Made by a program: the position numbers and the translations under genes. A DNA stretch of 7,535 nt from Candidatus Woesearchaeota archaeon (GTDB lineage Archaea; Nanobdellota; Nanobdellia; Woesearchaeales; UBA525), in NCBI GenBank assembly GCA_013331575.1, contig DUGD01000014.1:7878-15412 (forward strand). Direction: 5' to 3'. How positions within the stretch are numbered: position 1 is the stretch's first letter; the number at the start of each line of letters is the position of its first letter. This document shows positions 1-5,547 of this stretch, one piece after another. The notes beneath the pieces were generated by a model. That model ran no database searches. It saw only the letters and a program-made list of their open reading frames with translations, and was not told where the DNA came from.

Positions 1-840
1 TTCGCATCCGCAGTGCACAAGAGCTGCATCTTAGATGCTGAAGCAGTAGGATACGACCCAAAGACCGGCAAATACACCCCCTTCCAAGCAGTCAGCCAGC
101 GCATACGGCGAAAATACGATATCCATGCGCTGGCAAAGGAATTGCCGGTCGAACTCAACGTCTTCGACATCCTCTACTATGATAATGAGCAGATCTACCG
201 TAAAGAGTTCCAAGAGCGCAGGGCGCTATTAGAGAAGATAATCCCGCATAATCCCAAAGAGGTCAAAACGAGCGAATACCTGGTGACTGACGATGATACT
301 GTCGCCGCGGCATTCTACAAGAAGAGTCTGGATGCGGGCAACGAGGGCATCATGTTCAAATCGCTCGATGCACCCTATAAACCCGGTAGCCGAGTCGGGT
401 TCATGGTCAAGATGAAACCGGTGCTCGACACCATGGACGTAGTAGTCGTAGGAGCGGAATGGGGCGAGGGCAAGCGCTCCGGGTGGCTGACCAGCTTCAC
501 CATCGCAGTCATCGATGAAGACGGACAGTTCGTGGAGATAGGCCGCGTAGGCACAGGCCTCAAGGAGCTCGAACAAGAGGGCGGCACCACATTCGAAGCA
601 CTCACCAAACTCCTCAAAGAGGACATCATAGCAGAGAACGGCAAGGAAGTCACACTCAGACCGAACGTGGTGATAGAGATCAAGTTCGAAGAGATCCAGA
701 AATCCCCCTCATACTCAAGTGGGTTCGCGCTCCGATTCCCGCGATTCGTCCAGCTCCGGGATGATCGTCGGCCGGAGGAGATAACTACGATTTCCGACGT
801 CATCGATGCGTTCGATGCACAGCGCGGCCGGAACAAGTAA
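1..840 (+). CDS. lig: ATP-dependent DNA ligase, C-terminal part (5' truncated by window edge)
   Basis: Joins nicks in duplex DNA during replication and repair, using ATP through a lysyl-AMP intermediate. The reading frame is open from base 1, so the 279 residues seen are roughly the C-terminal half of a family usually about 550-600 residues long; the catalytic KxDG motif I is off the window. Visible parts, counted from the first residue here: motif IIIa (CILDAEAVG, about 9-17), motif IV (EGIMFK, 115-120), motif V (MVKMK, 135-139), then the OB-fold domain with GAEWGEGKR (151-159) and motif VI (ALRFPRFVQLRDD, 243-255). Residues 26-57 also follow the archaeal/eukaryal ligase I pattern (PFQ, then IRRKYDI, then ELNVFDILY). 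The GTG at 13 is internal to this domain and is not the start. Terminator-like hairpins follow the stop. Identification is firm; only the N-terminus is unknown. Confidence 0.96.
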   Translation, partial: FASAVHKSCILDAEAVGYDPKTGKYTPFQAVSQRIRRKYDIHALAKELPVELNVFDILYYDNEQIYRKEFQERRALLEKIIPHNPKEVKTSEYLVTDDDTVAAAFYKKSLDAGNEGIMFKSLDAPYKPGSRVGFMVKMKPVLDTMDVVVVGAEWGEGKRSGWLTSFTIAVIDEDGQFVEIGRVGTGLKELEQEGGTTFEALTKLLKEDIIAENGKEVTLRPNVVIEIKFEEIQKSPSYSSGFALRFPRFVQLRDDRRPEEITTISDVIDAFDAQRGRNK

Positions 841-859
841 CGACGTAACATAGGAGATT

Positions 860-902
860 CTAGCATCACTAGGCACAGCACCAGGCTGCCTTGGAGTACT
901 AG
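860..902 (+). other. imperfect hairpin after ligase
   Basis: The arms 860-875 and 887-902 can pair around an 11-base loop. The inner stem AGGCA/TGCCT (871-875 with 887-891) and the outer stem CTAG/CTAG (860-863 with 899-902) are perfect, with mismatches and a G-U pair between. It lies 20 bases after the ligase stop. It could belong to the ligase 3' end or to a structured RNA with the next two hairpins. The pairing is visible in the sequence; any function is inferred. Confidence 0.4.
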
Positions 903-908
903 CCAGAC

Positions 909-936
909 AAACGACCGATTGGTGCAGGTCGTTTTT
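909..936 (+). terminator. hairpin plus T-run terminator of the ligase gene
   Basis: A perfect 8-bp stem (AAACGACC 909-916 with GGTCGTTT 927-934) encloses a 10-base loop and runs into five T's at 932-936. It lies about 70 bases after the ligase stop codon with no other gene in between, so it fits an intrinsic-type terminator for the ligase transcript. Confidence 0.55.
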
Positions 937-945
937 CGCAACTGG

Positions 946-963
946 TTGGTTTCGGAGAACCAA
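946..963 (+). other. compact 7-bp hairpin with CGGA loop
   Basis: TTGGTTT (946-952) pairs with GAACCAA (957-963), with one G-U pair, around the four-base loop CGGA. An alternative outer pairing is GGTTG (944-948) with CAACC (966-970). It is the third hairpin in about 100 bases after the ligase gene. No T-run follows, so it is less like a terminator than the hairpin before it. Confidence 0.35.
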
Positions 964-1240
964 TACAACCTCCGCAGCACAGGAAAGAAAAAATAACAAC
1001 CATATGGTAAATTATTTGCACAGTAATGCAGTTAGCGCAAGTGAGCAACCCAGAAGATAATAAACACCCATATAGAAAATATATTGTTCGAGGTGTCACC
1101 ACTCACAACCAAGGCGTCGCCACCCCAATAGGACAACCCCTTGTTTTCTCATGGAACTTCCGTCGGTAGCATGCGATGTCCAGCGCACAATCCGATCGAA
1201 CAACACGCAAAAACGAAGTAGAAAAAATACTTTTTCAAAA
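964..1240 (+). other. stretch without a gene
   Basis: This is the remainder of the gene-free 841-1297 interval. It is visibly richer in A and T than the coding regions. I see no open frame with an archaeal ribosome-binding site, no tRNA cloverleaf and no C/D-box pair. A possible TATA-like stretch (CATATAGAAAATATATT) lies near 1070-1086 but has no gene at a suitable distance. A 9-base palindrome, GGAACTTCC, is at 1153-1161. Confidence 0.5.
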
Positions 1241-1241
1241 A

Positions 1242-1256
1242 TGGAACAATGTTCCA
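1242..1256 (+). promoter_or_regulatory. palindromic operator candidate upstream of the winged-helix gene
   Basis: TGGAACA-A-TGTTCCA is a perfect 15-base inverted repeat with a single central base, flanked on both sides by runs of A. It ends immediately before the purine-rich BRE-like element and TATA box of the gene at 1298. That position is suited to binding by a dimeric winged-helix protein that blocks or recruits TFB/TBP. The likely binder is the gene product itself, which is inference. Confidence 0.6.
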
Positions 1257-1257
1257 A

Positions 1258-1276
1258 AAACGGAAAATATATATAT
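1258..1276 (+). promoter_or_regulatory. BRE/TATA promoter of the winged-helix gene
   Basis: A BRE-like ACGGAAAA is followed by the alternating AATATATATA (about 1266-1275), centred roughly 27 bases before the ATG at 1298. In archaea transcription starts about 25-27 bases beyond the TATA centre, which would place the start at or next to the ATG and make the message leaderless. The GGAGG at 1277-1281 overlaps the end of this element and sits 16 bases from the ATG, long for a ribosome-binding site. Confidence 0.6.
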
Positions 1277-1297
1277 GGAGGCGTATAAACAACGAAT

Positions 1298-1846
1298 ATG
1301 GAGCAAGGCAAGATCTTGGAGGAACTGTTCGACAAGAAAACACTATCAGTGCTCCGCATCTTATCCCAGAACCCGGACAAGCAATACTACCTGCGAGAGA
1401 TTGCAAAGGCAACAAGGGTGCCTGTCGCAACAGTCTTTCGGATAACCAAACGCCTAGTGGCCATGGGCGTGGTGAGCGAAATACGCATCAAGCTCAAGAT
1501 GAAGCTCTACCAGTACGGTTCAGGCAAGGAGTCGAAGTTCGTCGAACAACTCATCGAGATCCGCCGCGGCGCAGTGGAAGAGTTCGTGGACGCATGCAAA
1601 GCAATCGACGGCATACAACAGATAATACTCCACGGGAAACGCCTCAAAGACAAAGCGAACATCCTCATCATAGGCCAAGATGTGGCAAAGGAACCGCTAG
1701 GACAGGCGGTGACGAAGATCAAAGAGGAGACAGGATTCACCATCCTCTACCTCGTACTAGAGCCGAATCAATACGAACAGATGGCACACATGGGGCTCTA
1801 CGCAGAGGATCGCCAGATACTGCTCCAGCGAAGCACGCAACAATAG
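1298..1846 (+). CDS. winged-helix transcriptional regulator with degenerate nucleotidyltransferase-like domain
   Basis: A 182-residue DNA-binding protein, probably a local transcription regulator. Residues 12-57 form a winged helix: helix 1 (KTLSVLRILSQNP), then YLREIAKATRV, and a recognition helix around 42-57 (PVATVFRITKRLVAMG). A basic wing (EIRIKLKMKLYQY) follows to about 73. Residues 78-105 look helical and may serve dimerisation. From 106 on, strands IQQIILHG, NILIIGQD and TILYLVLE alternate with helices in the order of a nucleotidyltransferase (MNT-like) fold. The catalytic G-S and D-x-D positions read GK and KAN, so I infer a catalytically dead domain used for binding. ATG 1298 is the only usual start codon after the in-frame stop at 1286-1288. 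A palindrome and TATA box stand directly upstream, suggesting autoregulation. The winged helix is clear; the second domain is my reading of the pattern. Confidence 0.85.
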   Translation: MEQGKILEELFDKKTLSVLRILSQNPDKQYYLREIAKATRVPVATVFRITKRLVAMGVVSEIRIKLKMKLYQYGSGKESKFVEQLIEIRRGAVEEFVDACKAIDGIQQIILHGKRLKDKANILIIGQDVAKEPLGQAVTKIKEETGFTILYLVLEPNQYEQMAHMGLYAEDRQILLQRSTQQ

Positions 1847-1898
1847 GCGCCAATAAGGCAACACAGCACATATTTTCTGCAGCAATTGATTCAATAAT

Positions 1899-1946
1899 CT
1901 AGTTTAGCAATACTAGTTTTGAGAACCACAGTATTTATATACTAGT
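1899..1946 (+). promoter_or_regulatory. ftsZ promoter with TTTATATA box and CTAGT repeats
   Basis: The sequence TTTATATA at 1934-1941 is a strong archaeal TATA box. It lies inside a small palindrome, AGTAT-TTAT-ATACT (1930-1943). CTAGT occurs at 1899-1903, 1913-1917 and 1942-1946; the third touches the 3' side of the TATA box. CTAG is usually a rare tetramer, so three copies in 48 bases may mark regulator sites. The expected transcription start is near 1965, about 130 bases before the ftsZ ATG. Confidence 0.55.
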
Positions 1947-2094
1947 AAAATCAAGCACACACTTAAAAGATTTGAGCATCGCCCAAGCGCGCTCAGGTCA
2001 ATGTGGGACGGGAGAAACATCTTCTTGACAGCAAAATAGCTGCCGACAGATGGCACTCTACAATCGATAACAACGGGGACGGGGTACAGCGACT

Positions 2095-3150
2095 ATGGAC
2101 ATCGGCAGCAACAACGGAAACAACAACGAAGACATTCTTGTAGGACACGCCAACATCAAAGTGATAGGCTGCGGCGGTGGCGGCAGCAACATGGCAAACT
2201 GGCTCTACAAAAAAGGCGTCCGCGGAGCGGAAGTCATCGCATTCAACACCGACAAGCAGCACCTCGACATGATGGAGGCAGACCACAAATTCCTCATCGG
2301 GAAAGAGACCGCACGAGGACTTGGCGCCGGCGGATTCCCGGAAAAAGGACGCGAGGCAGCACAAGAGAGCAAGCTCGAGATACAGAACGTGCTCAAAGGC
2401 GCAGACATGGTCTTCGTCTGCGCAGGCATGGGCGGCGGAACGGGCACTGGCTCCGCACCGTTCGTGGCACAGATGGCAAAGGACAACGGCGCAATCGTCA
2501 TCGGCACAGTCACAATGCCGTTCAAGATCGAACGCGCACGCATCGACCGCGCGGAGTTCGGCCTTCAGGCCTTGCGCAGCCACAGCGACACAGTGATCGT
2601 GATCGATAACAACCGCCTGGTCCAGATCGCAGGCAACCTGCCAGTCAACCAAGCATTCGCAGTCGCGAACGAACTCGTGGCGACCATGATCAAAGGCATA
2701 GTAGAGATCATCAGCGTCCCGAGCCTCGTCAACCTCGACTTCGCCGATATCAAGGCAGTCATGACCGCAGGTGGCGTAGCCGCCATCGGCGTCGGCGCGA
2801 GCGACACCTCGAACCGCGTAGATGAAGCAGTCAAAGGGGCGCTGGGCAACCCGCTCCTCGACATCAGCTACGAGGGAGCGACAGGCGCGATCATCCACGT
2901 ATCGGGTGGCGAAGACATGACACTCGATGAGGTCGCCCGCGTAGGTGAGATCGTCACCGAAGCCATGGACCAGGATGCGAACGTCATCTGGGGCGCGCGT
3001 GTCGTGGAAGAGATGAAAGGCAAAATCACCGTCATGACCATCATGACCGGTGTGCGCGGCAGCAACATCCTCGGCAAAGCCGACACGAAGCAGACGCAAA
3101 AGCGCAAGCAAGGCTTCTTCGAGGGCGAGCTCGGCATCGAGCTAGTCTAA
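2095..3150 (+). CDS. ftsZ: cell division protein FtsZ (archaeal tubulin homologue)
   Basis: A cytoplasmic GTPase that polymerises at mid-cell into the division ring. At 351 residues it is a normal length for an archaeal FtsZ. Visible motifs: T1 loop GCGGGGSN (25-32), T3 loop NTDKQ (51-55), GAGGFPEKG (77-85), the tubulin signature GGGTGTGS (113-120), DNNRL (171-175) and the T7 synergy loop NLDFAD (213-218), whose two aspartates activate the GTP of the neighbouring subunit. All the catalytic parts are present. The N-terminal tail is short and Asn-rich (IGSNNGNNN). The C-terminal linker is short (about 330-340) and ends in a hydrophobic peptide, LGIELV, that could bind membrane anchors. ATG 2095 is the only ATG after the in-frame stop at 2068; a G-rich stretch (2075-2084) may act as ribosome-binding site. 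I cannot assign FtsZ1 or FtsZ2 securely. Confidence 0.96.
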   Translation: MDIGSNNGNNNEDILVGHANIKVIGCGGGGSNMANWLYKKGVRGAEVIAFNTDKQHLDMMEADHKFLIGKETARGLGAGGFPEKGREAAQESKLEIQNVLKGADMVFVCAGMGGGTGTGSAPFVAQMAKDNGAIVIGTVTMPFKIERARIDRAEFGLQALRSHSDTVIVIDNNRLVQIAGNLPVNQAFAVANELVATMIKGIVEIISVPSLVNLDFADIKAVMTAGGVAAIGVGASDTSNRVDEAVKGALGNPLLDISYEGATGAIIHVSGGEDMTLDEVARVGEIVTEAMDQDANVIWGARVVEEMKGKITVMTIMTGVRGSNILGKADTKQTQKRKQGFFEGELGIELV

Positions 3151-3163
3151 GTGGCCTATAGAA

Positions 3164-3203
3164 TTTTTCTTTCTTTTTTTTTATTGTCTTTCCTTCCTTG
3201 TTT
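3164..3203 (+). terminator. T-rich terminator after ftsZ
   Basis: A 40-base pyrimidine tract with runs of five and nine T's starts 13 bases after the ftsZ stop and has no stem before it. Archaeal RNA polymerase terminates on such U-rich stretches without a hairpin. It probably separates ftsZ from the next gene. Confidence 0.6.
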
Positions 3204-3277
3204 CGCAGGCCTAGGCCGGTCGAACTCCTCGTTTTCCCTTCACGATCACAGCGACAACATGATATTGCACAGGTGAA

Positions 3278-4030
3278 ATGATGCCAAGCGACGACCCCAT
3301 AGTAAGAAAGATGGTCGACGAAATCGTCGAGCACAACGAACAATTCTTCGCCGATGAGGCGAACAAACGGCAGCTGGACAACTTGCGCCGCATACTGCCA
3401 GTGCTCCTGGAGAAAGGGGTCGATAATCTCAACCTCACCATGTTCGACCCTGCGACGAAAGTTAAGCTGCTCGAGACGCTCGGCGACGAATACTACCGCA
3501 AGGGACAGACCGATCTCGCCATCAAGGTGTACGTGCTCGCAGGTTCGCGCGAGAAATTGCAGAAGCTCGGCAAGTACTATGACGGTGTCGGCCAGGTCAC
3601 GCAGGCCATCAACTGCTACCGCCTCGCATCCGACGAGAACAGCCTGCTCTCTCTCGGGCATAAATGCCTGGAGAATGGCCACATCAAGGACGCCATGAGC
3701 GCCTTCGTGCTCGTCAATGATGTCGACGCGCTCAACAAGGTCGGCGAGGATTGCCTCGTGAAAGAACGATGGGAGATCGCAATCGAGATATTCAAGGCGA
3801 GCGGCAACACCACCCGTCTTGCGGAGCTCGGGAAACGCTGTGTCGAGACGCGGGAGTATGATATCGCGTTCCAGGCGTTCGAGGCGGCGGCCGATAAGGA
3901 CGGTCTCTCTGCGCTCGGCGATGTCTGCCTCGCGGATGGCAAGTTCGAGCTCGCGCAGCGCGCGTACAGGACTGCCGGCAACGATACGATGCTCCAATTC
4001 CTCGCCGAGAACTTCGGCAAGAAAGTGTAG
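3278..4030 (+). CDS. TPR-like scaffold protein with six 29-residue repeats
   Basis: A 250-residue cytoplasmic all-helical repeat protein, likely a protein-protein interaction scaffold of unknown partner. Residues 1-63 are a charged helical N-terminus. From 64 to 237 there are six back-to-back units of exactly 29 residues (64-92, 93-121, 122-150, 151-179, 180-208, 209-237), followed by a half unit that caps the protein. Every unit keeps Leu at position 2, Leu/Val at 5, Gly at 6, Tyr/Cys at 9, Ala at 18 and Tyr/Phe at 22. This spacing equals tetratricopeptide repeat positions 7-8, 11, 20 and 24, but each unit is five residues shorter than the usual 34, so the second helix is trimmed. There is no signal peptide or membrane segment. 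The message has two adjacent ATGs (3278 and 3281) just after AGGTGA (3271-3276); the second has the better spacing, so the true start may be 3281. Being next to ftsZ hints at a link with division, but a T-rich terminator separates them. Confidence 0.88.
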   Translation: MMPSDDPIVRKMVDEIVEHNEQFFADEANKRQLDNLRRILPVLLEKGVDNLNLTMFDPATKVKLLETLGDEYYRKGQTDLAIKVYVLAGSREKLQKLGKYYDGVGQVTQAINCYRLASDENSLLSLGHKCLENGHIKDAMSAFVLVNDVDALNKVGEDCLVKERWEIAIEIFKASGNTTRLAELGKRCVETREYDIAFQAFEAAADKDGLSALGDVCLADGKFELAQRAYRTAGNDTMLQFLAENFGKKV

Positions 4031-4040
4031 TGCGTTACAG

Positions 4041-4060
4041 TTTTTTTATTTTTATCTCTT
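4041..4060 (+). terminator. T-rich terminator after the repeat protein
   Basis: Runs of seven and five T's within 20 bases begin 10 bases after the stop codon of the repeat-protein gene, with no hairpin. The tract fits hairpin-free archaeal termination. Confidence 0.55.
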
Positions 4061-4155
4061 ATCGTTTTCATGTTGTGTCACGTCCCATCCTGGGCGGATT
4101 CCTATCGATATCGTGTTCCTGAACCTCAATAGCGATGACAGTGACTACTAGTGGC

Positions 4156-4160
4156 GGTGA
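4156..4160 (+). promoter_or_regulatory. ribosome-binding site that selects ATG 4166
   Basis: GGTGA lies five bases before ATG 4166 and matches the archaeal anti-Shine-Dalgarno. It falls inside the frame if GTG 4151 were used, and nothing similar precedes GTG 4151. The downstream ATG is therefore the better start. Confidence 0.65.
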
Positions 4161-4165
4161 ATTGT

Positions 4166-4690
4166 ATGGCTGGATTACAAGACGAATTATTGGCGCAGAA
4201 GATTGAGGTCCTGCTTGATATGCAAGCAAAGAAGATCCAAGCGGAGTTCACGAAGCTCCGCGACGAGCTTTCCCAGGTGAAAGAGGAGTTGAGGAAGGAG
4301 ATACACGCTGTCAAGCAGGATCCTTCCTACTCGCAGGCCGGTCCGGCGCGTGTGCAGATGTACTCAGAAGCGCCTCCGCAGCAGGAACCGCAGCCGGTTC
4401 CTCGTTATGCGCAAGCCGATGCAGCGCCGCGTTATGCGCAACAAGGCTATCCGCAACAACCTCCTCCGCAATACGCGCAGGCACCTCCTCAGCAACAAGG
4501 CTATCCGCAGCAAGGCTATCCTCCGCAACAGCCTCCGCAGCAATCCTGGAACCAGGCCTACCCGCCGCAACAACGAGGCGGCGACAAGCCTCCTAGCGCT
4601 GCTCCCATCGACCGCAACGGCGTTCCGCCGTCCGAAGTGAGCGTCGAGAAGTTCTTCAACTTCAGCGGCACCGGTGGCAAGAAGAAGTGA
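4166..4690 (+). CDS. coiled-coil protein with Pro/Gln/Tyr-rich low-complexity tail
   Basis: A 174-residue protein of no family I recognise. Three parts are visible. Residues 3-50 are a charged helix with heptad-like leucines (LLAQKIEVLL, then EFTKLRDELSQVKEELRKEI), probably a coiled coil. Residues 52-137 are low complexity, rich in P, Q, Y and A, with repeated YAQ, QQGYPQQ and PPQQ units like disordered or prion-like tails that promote clustering. Residues 146-174 form a distinct end (APIDRNGVPPSEVSVEKFF, then NFSGTGGKKK) that looks structured and basic and may be the functional peptide. There is no signal peptide or membrane span, so it is likely cytoplasmic. The start is ATG 4166 with GGTGA upstream; GTG 4151 would add five residues. 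The Q-rich part is internally repetitive DNA. It is followed after 50 bases by the next gene, with no terminator between, so the two may form one transcript. Function unknown. Confidence 0.82.
   Translation: MAGLQDELLAQKIEVLLDMQAKKIQAEFTKLRDELSQVKEELRKEIHAVKQDPSYSQAGPARVQMYSEAPPQQEPQPVPRYAQADAAPRYAQQGYPQQPPPQYAQAPPQQQGYPQQGYPPQQPPQQSWNQAYPPQQRGGDKPPSAAPIDRNGVPPSEVSVEKFFNFSGTGGKKK
4403..4521 (+). repeat. short direct repeats in the Q-rich coding region
   Basis: The 12-mer CGTTATGCGCAA occurs at 4403-4414 and 4430-4441 and encodes RYAQ. The 17-mer CAACAAGGCTATCCGCA occurs at 4439-4455 and 4493-4509 and encodes QQGYPQ. A shorter CAAGGCTATCC copy is at 4511-4521. All copies keep the frame. Such arrays grow or shrink by replication slippage, so length variation between strains is likely. 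Confidence 0.75.
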
Positions 4691-4740
4691 TTGCCTGGTG
4701 GATTGATCGCTCTCCTCTCATGCTCTCGTGATAGGTGTCC

Positions 4741-5376
4741 ATGGCAGTGCGTTTCTACGTCGCTAGATCGGGCGGACAGTTCTATCTCCTGATGCAGAAC
4801 GGCTTTCTCCAGCATCGCCTCTGGATCATGGCGCCGAAAACCAAGCAGCGCTATGAGGTGAAGGCAGTCTCGCCGCACGGCGTCGATGCGTCGATGTTCG
4901 GCTTCCGCGAGGCGCGCAAGATACGCTCTCCGCGGTCGCTCGTCGGTATGCGTTTATATTATTCGCTCGACGGCCACGGTGAGCATGAGCGGCTCTGTTA
5001 TACTGCTGTCGTAGAAGACGTCTTCGATCTCACGCGCGATTGGCATTTCCTTGTGAAACGTCTCGATGAGAAAAGAACGTTCGAACTTCTTCTCGCGCTT
5101 CTCCGCGAAGATGTGCTGCCGCAACAGGACTTGGAGGCTTGGCGTGACCACCTTCTCAAAAATCGTTATCTAGTCATAGTGCCGCCGATTAAGGAGGTGC
5201 GCGCTTTTTTAACAGAGGCGTTCAAGCATGGTGATGCTGATGCATTCATCAAGGACTTTCTCTACAATGAATTCATGAACAAACCTTATCTGATGGAACG
5301 CCTTGACGGCGATATTCTTGCCGGTTGCATCGATTTCGCCGATCCTTCAGCCGTCAAAGTCCAGAAAGCCGCGTGA
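4741..5376 (+). CDS. hypothetical protein, 211 residues
   Basis: I do not recognise the family. The N-terminal third (1-70) looks beta-rich with alternating hydrophobics (VRFYVARSGGQFYLLMQNG, RLWIM, RYEVKAVSP). Residues 82-107 contain strands around CYTAVVEDVFD and WHFLVKRL. From about 112 the protein is helical (FELLLALLREDVLP, DLEAWRDHLL, VRAFLTEAF, AFIKDFLYNEFM). There is no signal peptide, membrane segment or metal-binding Cys cluster, so a soluble cytoplasmic protein is likely. The start is ATG 4741 with AGGTG three to four bases upstream; GTG 4735 overlaps that site and would add only two residues. The gene follows the coiled-coil protein by 50 bases without a terminator, and co-transcription is plausible. 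Codons end in T (GAT, CTT, TAT) more often than in the genes upstream. Confidence 0.8.
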   Translation: MAVRFYVARSGGQFYLLMQNGFLQHRLWIMAPKTKQRYEVKAVSPHGVDASMFGFREARKIRSPRSLVGMRLYYSLDGHGEHERLCYTAVVEDVFDLTRDWHFLVKRLDEKRTFELLLALLREDVLPQQDLEAWRDHLLKNRYLVIVPPIKEVRAFLTEAFKHGDADAFIKDFLYNEFMNKPYLMERLDGDILAGCIDFADPSAVKVQKAA

Positions 5377-5417
5377 TGACGACAGCGTAAGACAACTCTG
5401 CGGCCCGGTGTGCTAGC

Positions 5418-5457
5418 CATATATACTCAATTCTGCATATGCCCAACCAGTAAATAC
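5418..5457 (+). promoter_or_regulatory. candidate TATA boxes for the exported-protein gene
   Basis: CATATATACT (5418-5427) and AGTAAATAC (5449-5457) are A/T-rich islands in the 171-base gap before the gene at 5548. Either would give a leader of about 70-100 bases. No clear BRE separates them, so the choice is open. Confidence 0.35.
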
Positions 5458-5533
5458 CCTTTCTGTGTCTCACCGATTAGTTTCTGACGCAGTGTTCTTA
5501 CGCGAATGAACAAAGGGTGAAGTATAGATTATC

Positions 5534-5542
5534 GGAGAGGTG
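5534..5542 (+). promoter_or_regulatory. strong ribosome-binding site
   Basis: GGAGAGGTG ends five bases before ATG 5548. It combines GGAG and GGTG cores complementary to the archaeal 16S rRNA 3' end, the strongest such site in the window. It supports ATG 5548 over ATG 5554 and suggests efficient translation. Confidence 0.6.
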
Positions 5543-5547
5543 TACCT

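Noticed and set aside
899..1102. 67-codon minus-strand Cys-rich frame in the ligase-regulator gap
   Set aside because: It needs a GTG start without a ribosome-binding site, its product has no clear signal peptide or domain, and it overlaps the hairpins.
1249..1902. 217-codon + frame overlapping the winged-helix gene
   Set aside because: It is out of frame with the gene carrying the helix-turn-helix; its product is Arg/Thr/Pro/His-rich shadow sequence starting inside the operator palindrome.
1993..3111. 372-codon minus-strand open frame opposite ftsZ
   Set aside because: The + strand frame is a full-length FtsZ with all motifs. The reverse frame stays open only because of codon bias, and its product (Ala/Asp/Val/His-rich) has no domain logic.
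3208..3217. Palindrome GGCCTAGGCC between ftsZ and the repeat protein
   Set aside because: It is short, has no loop for an RNA hairpin and no promoter near it; it could be a site but nothing supports that.
3041..3997. 318-codon minus-strand open frame opposite the repeat protein
   Set aside because: It spans the end of ftsZ, a T-rich terminator and the repeat gene; the repeat periodicity on the + strand shows which frame is real.
5373..5379. GTGATGA resembling a C box of a C/D guide RNA
   Set aside because: It overlaps the stop codon of the 4741 gene and no CTGA D box lies at a suitable distance downstream.
5385..5503. Inverted repeat GCGTAAGA / TCTTACGC about 100 bases apart
   Set aside because: Eight bases with so long a spacer is near chance level and has no flanking duplication or element between the copies.
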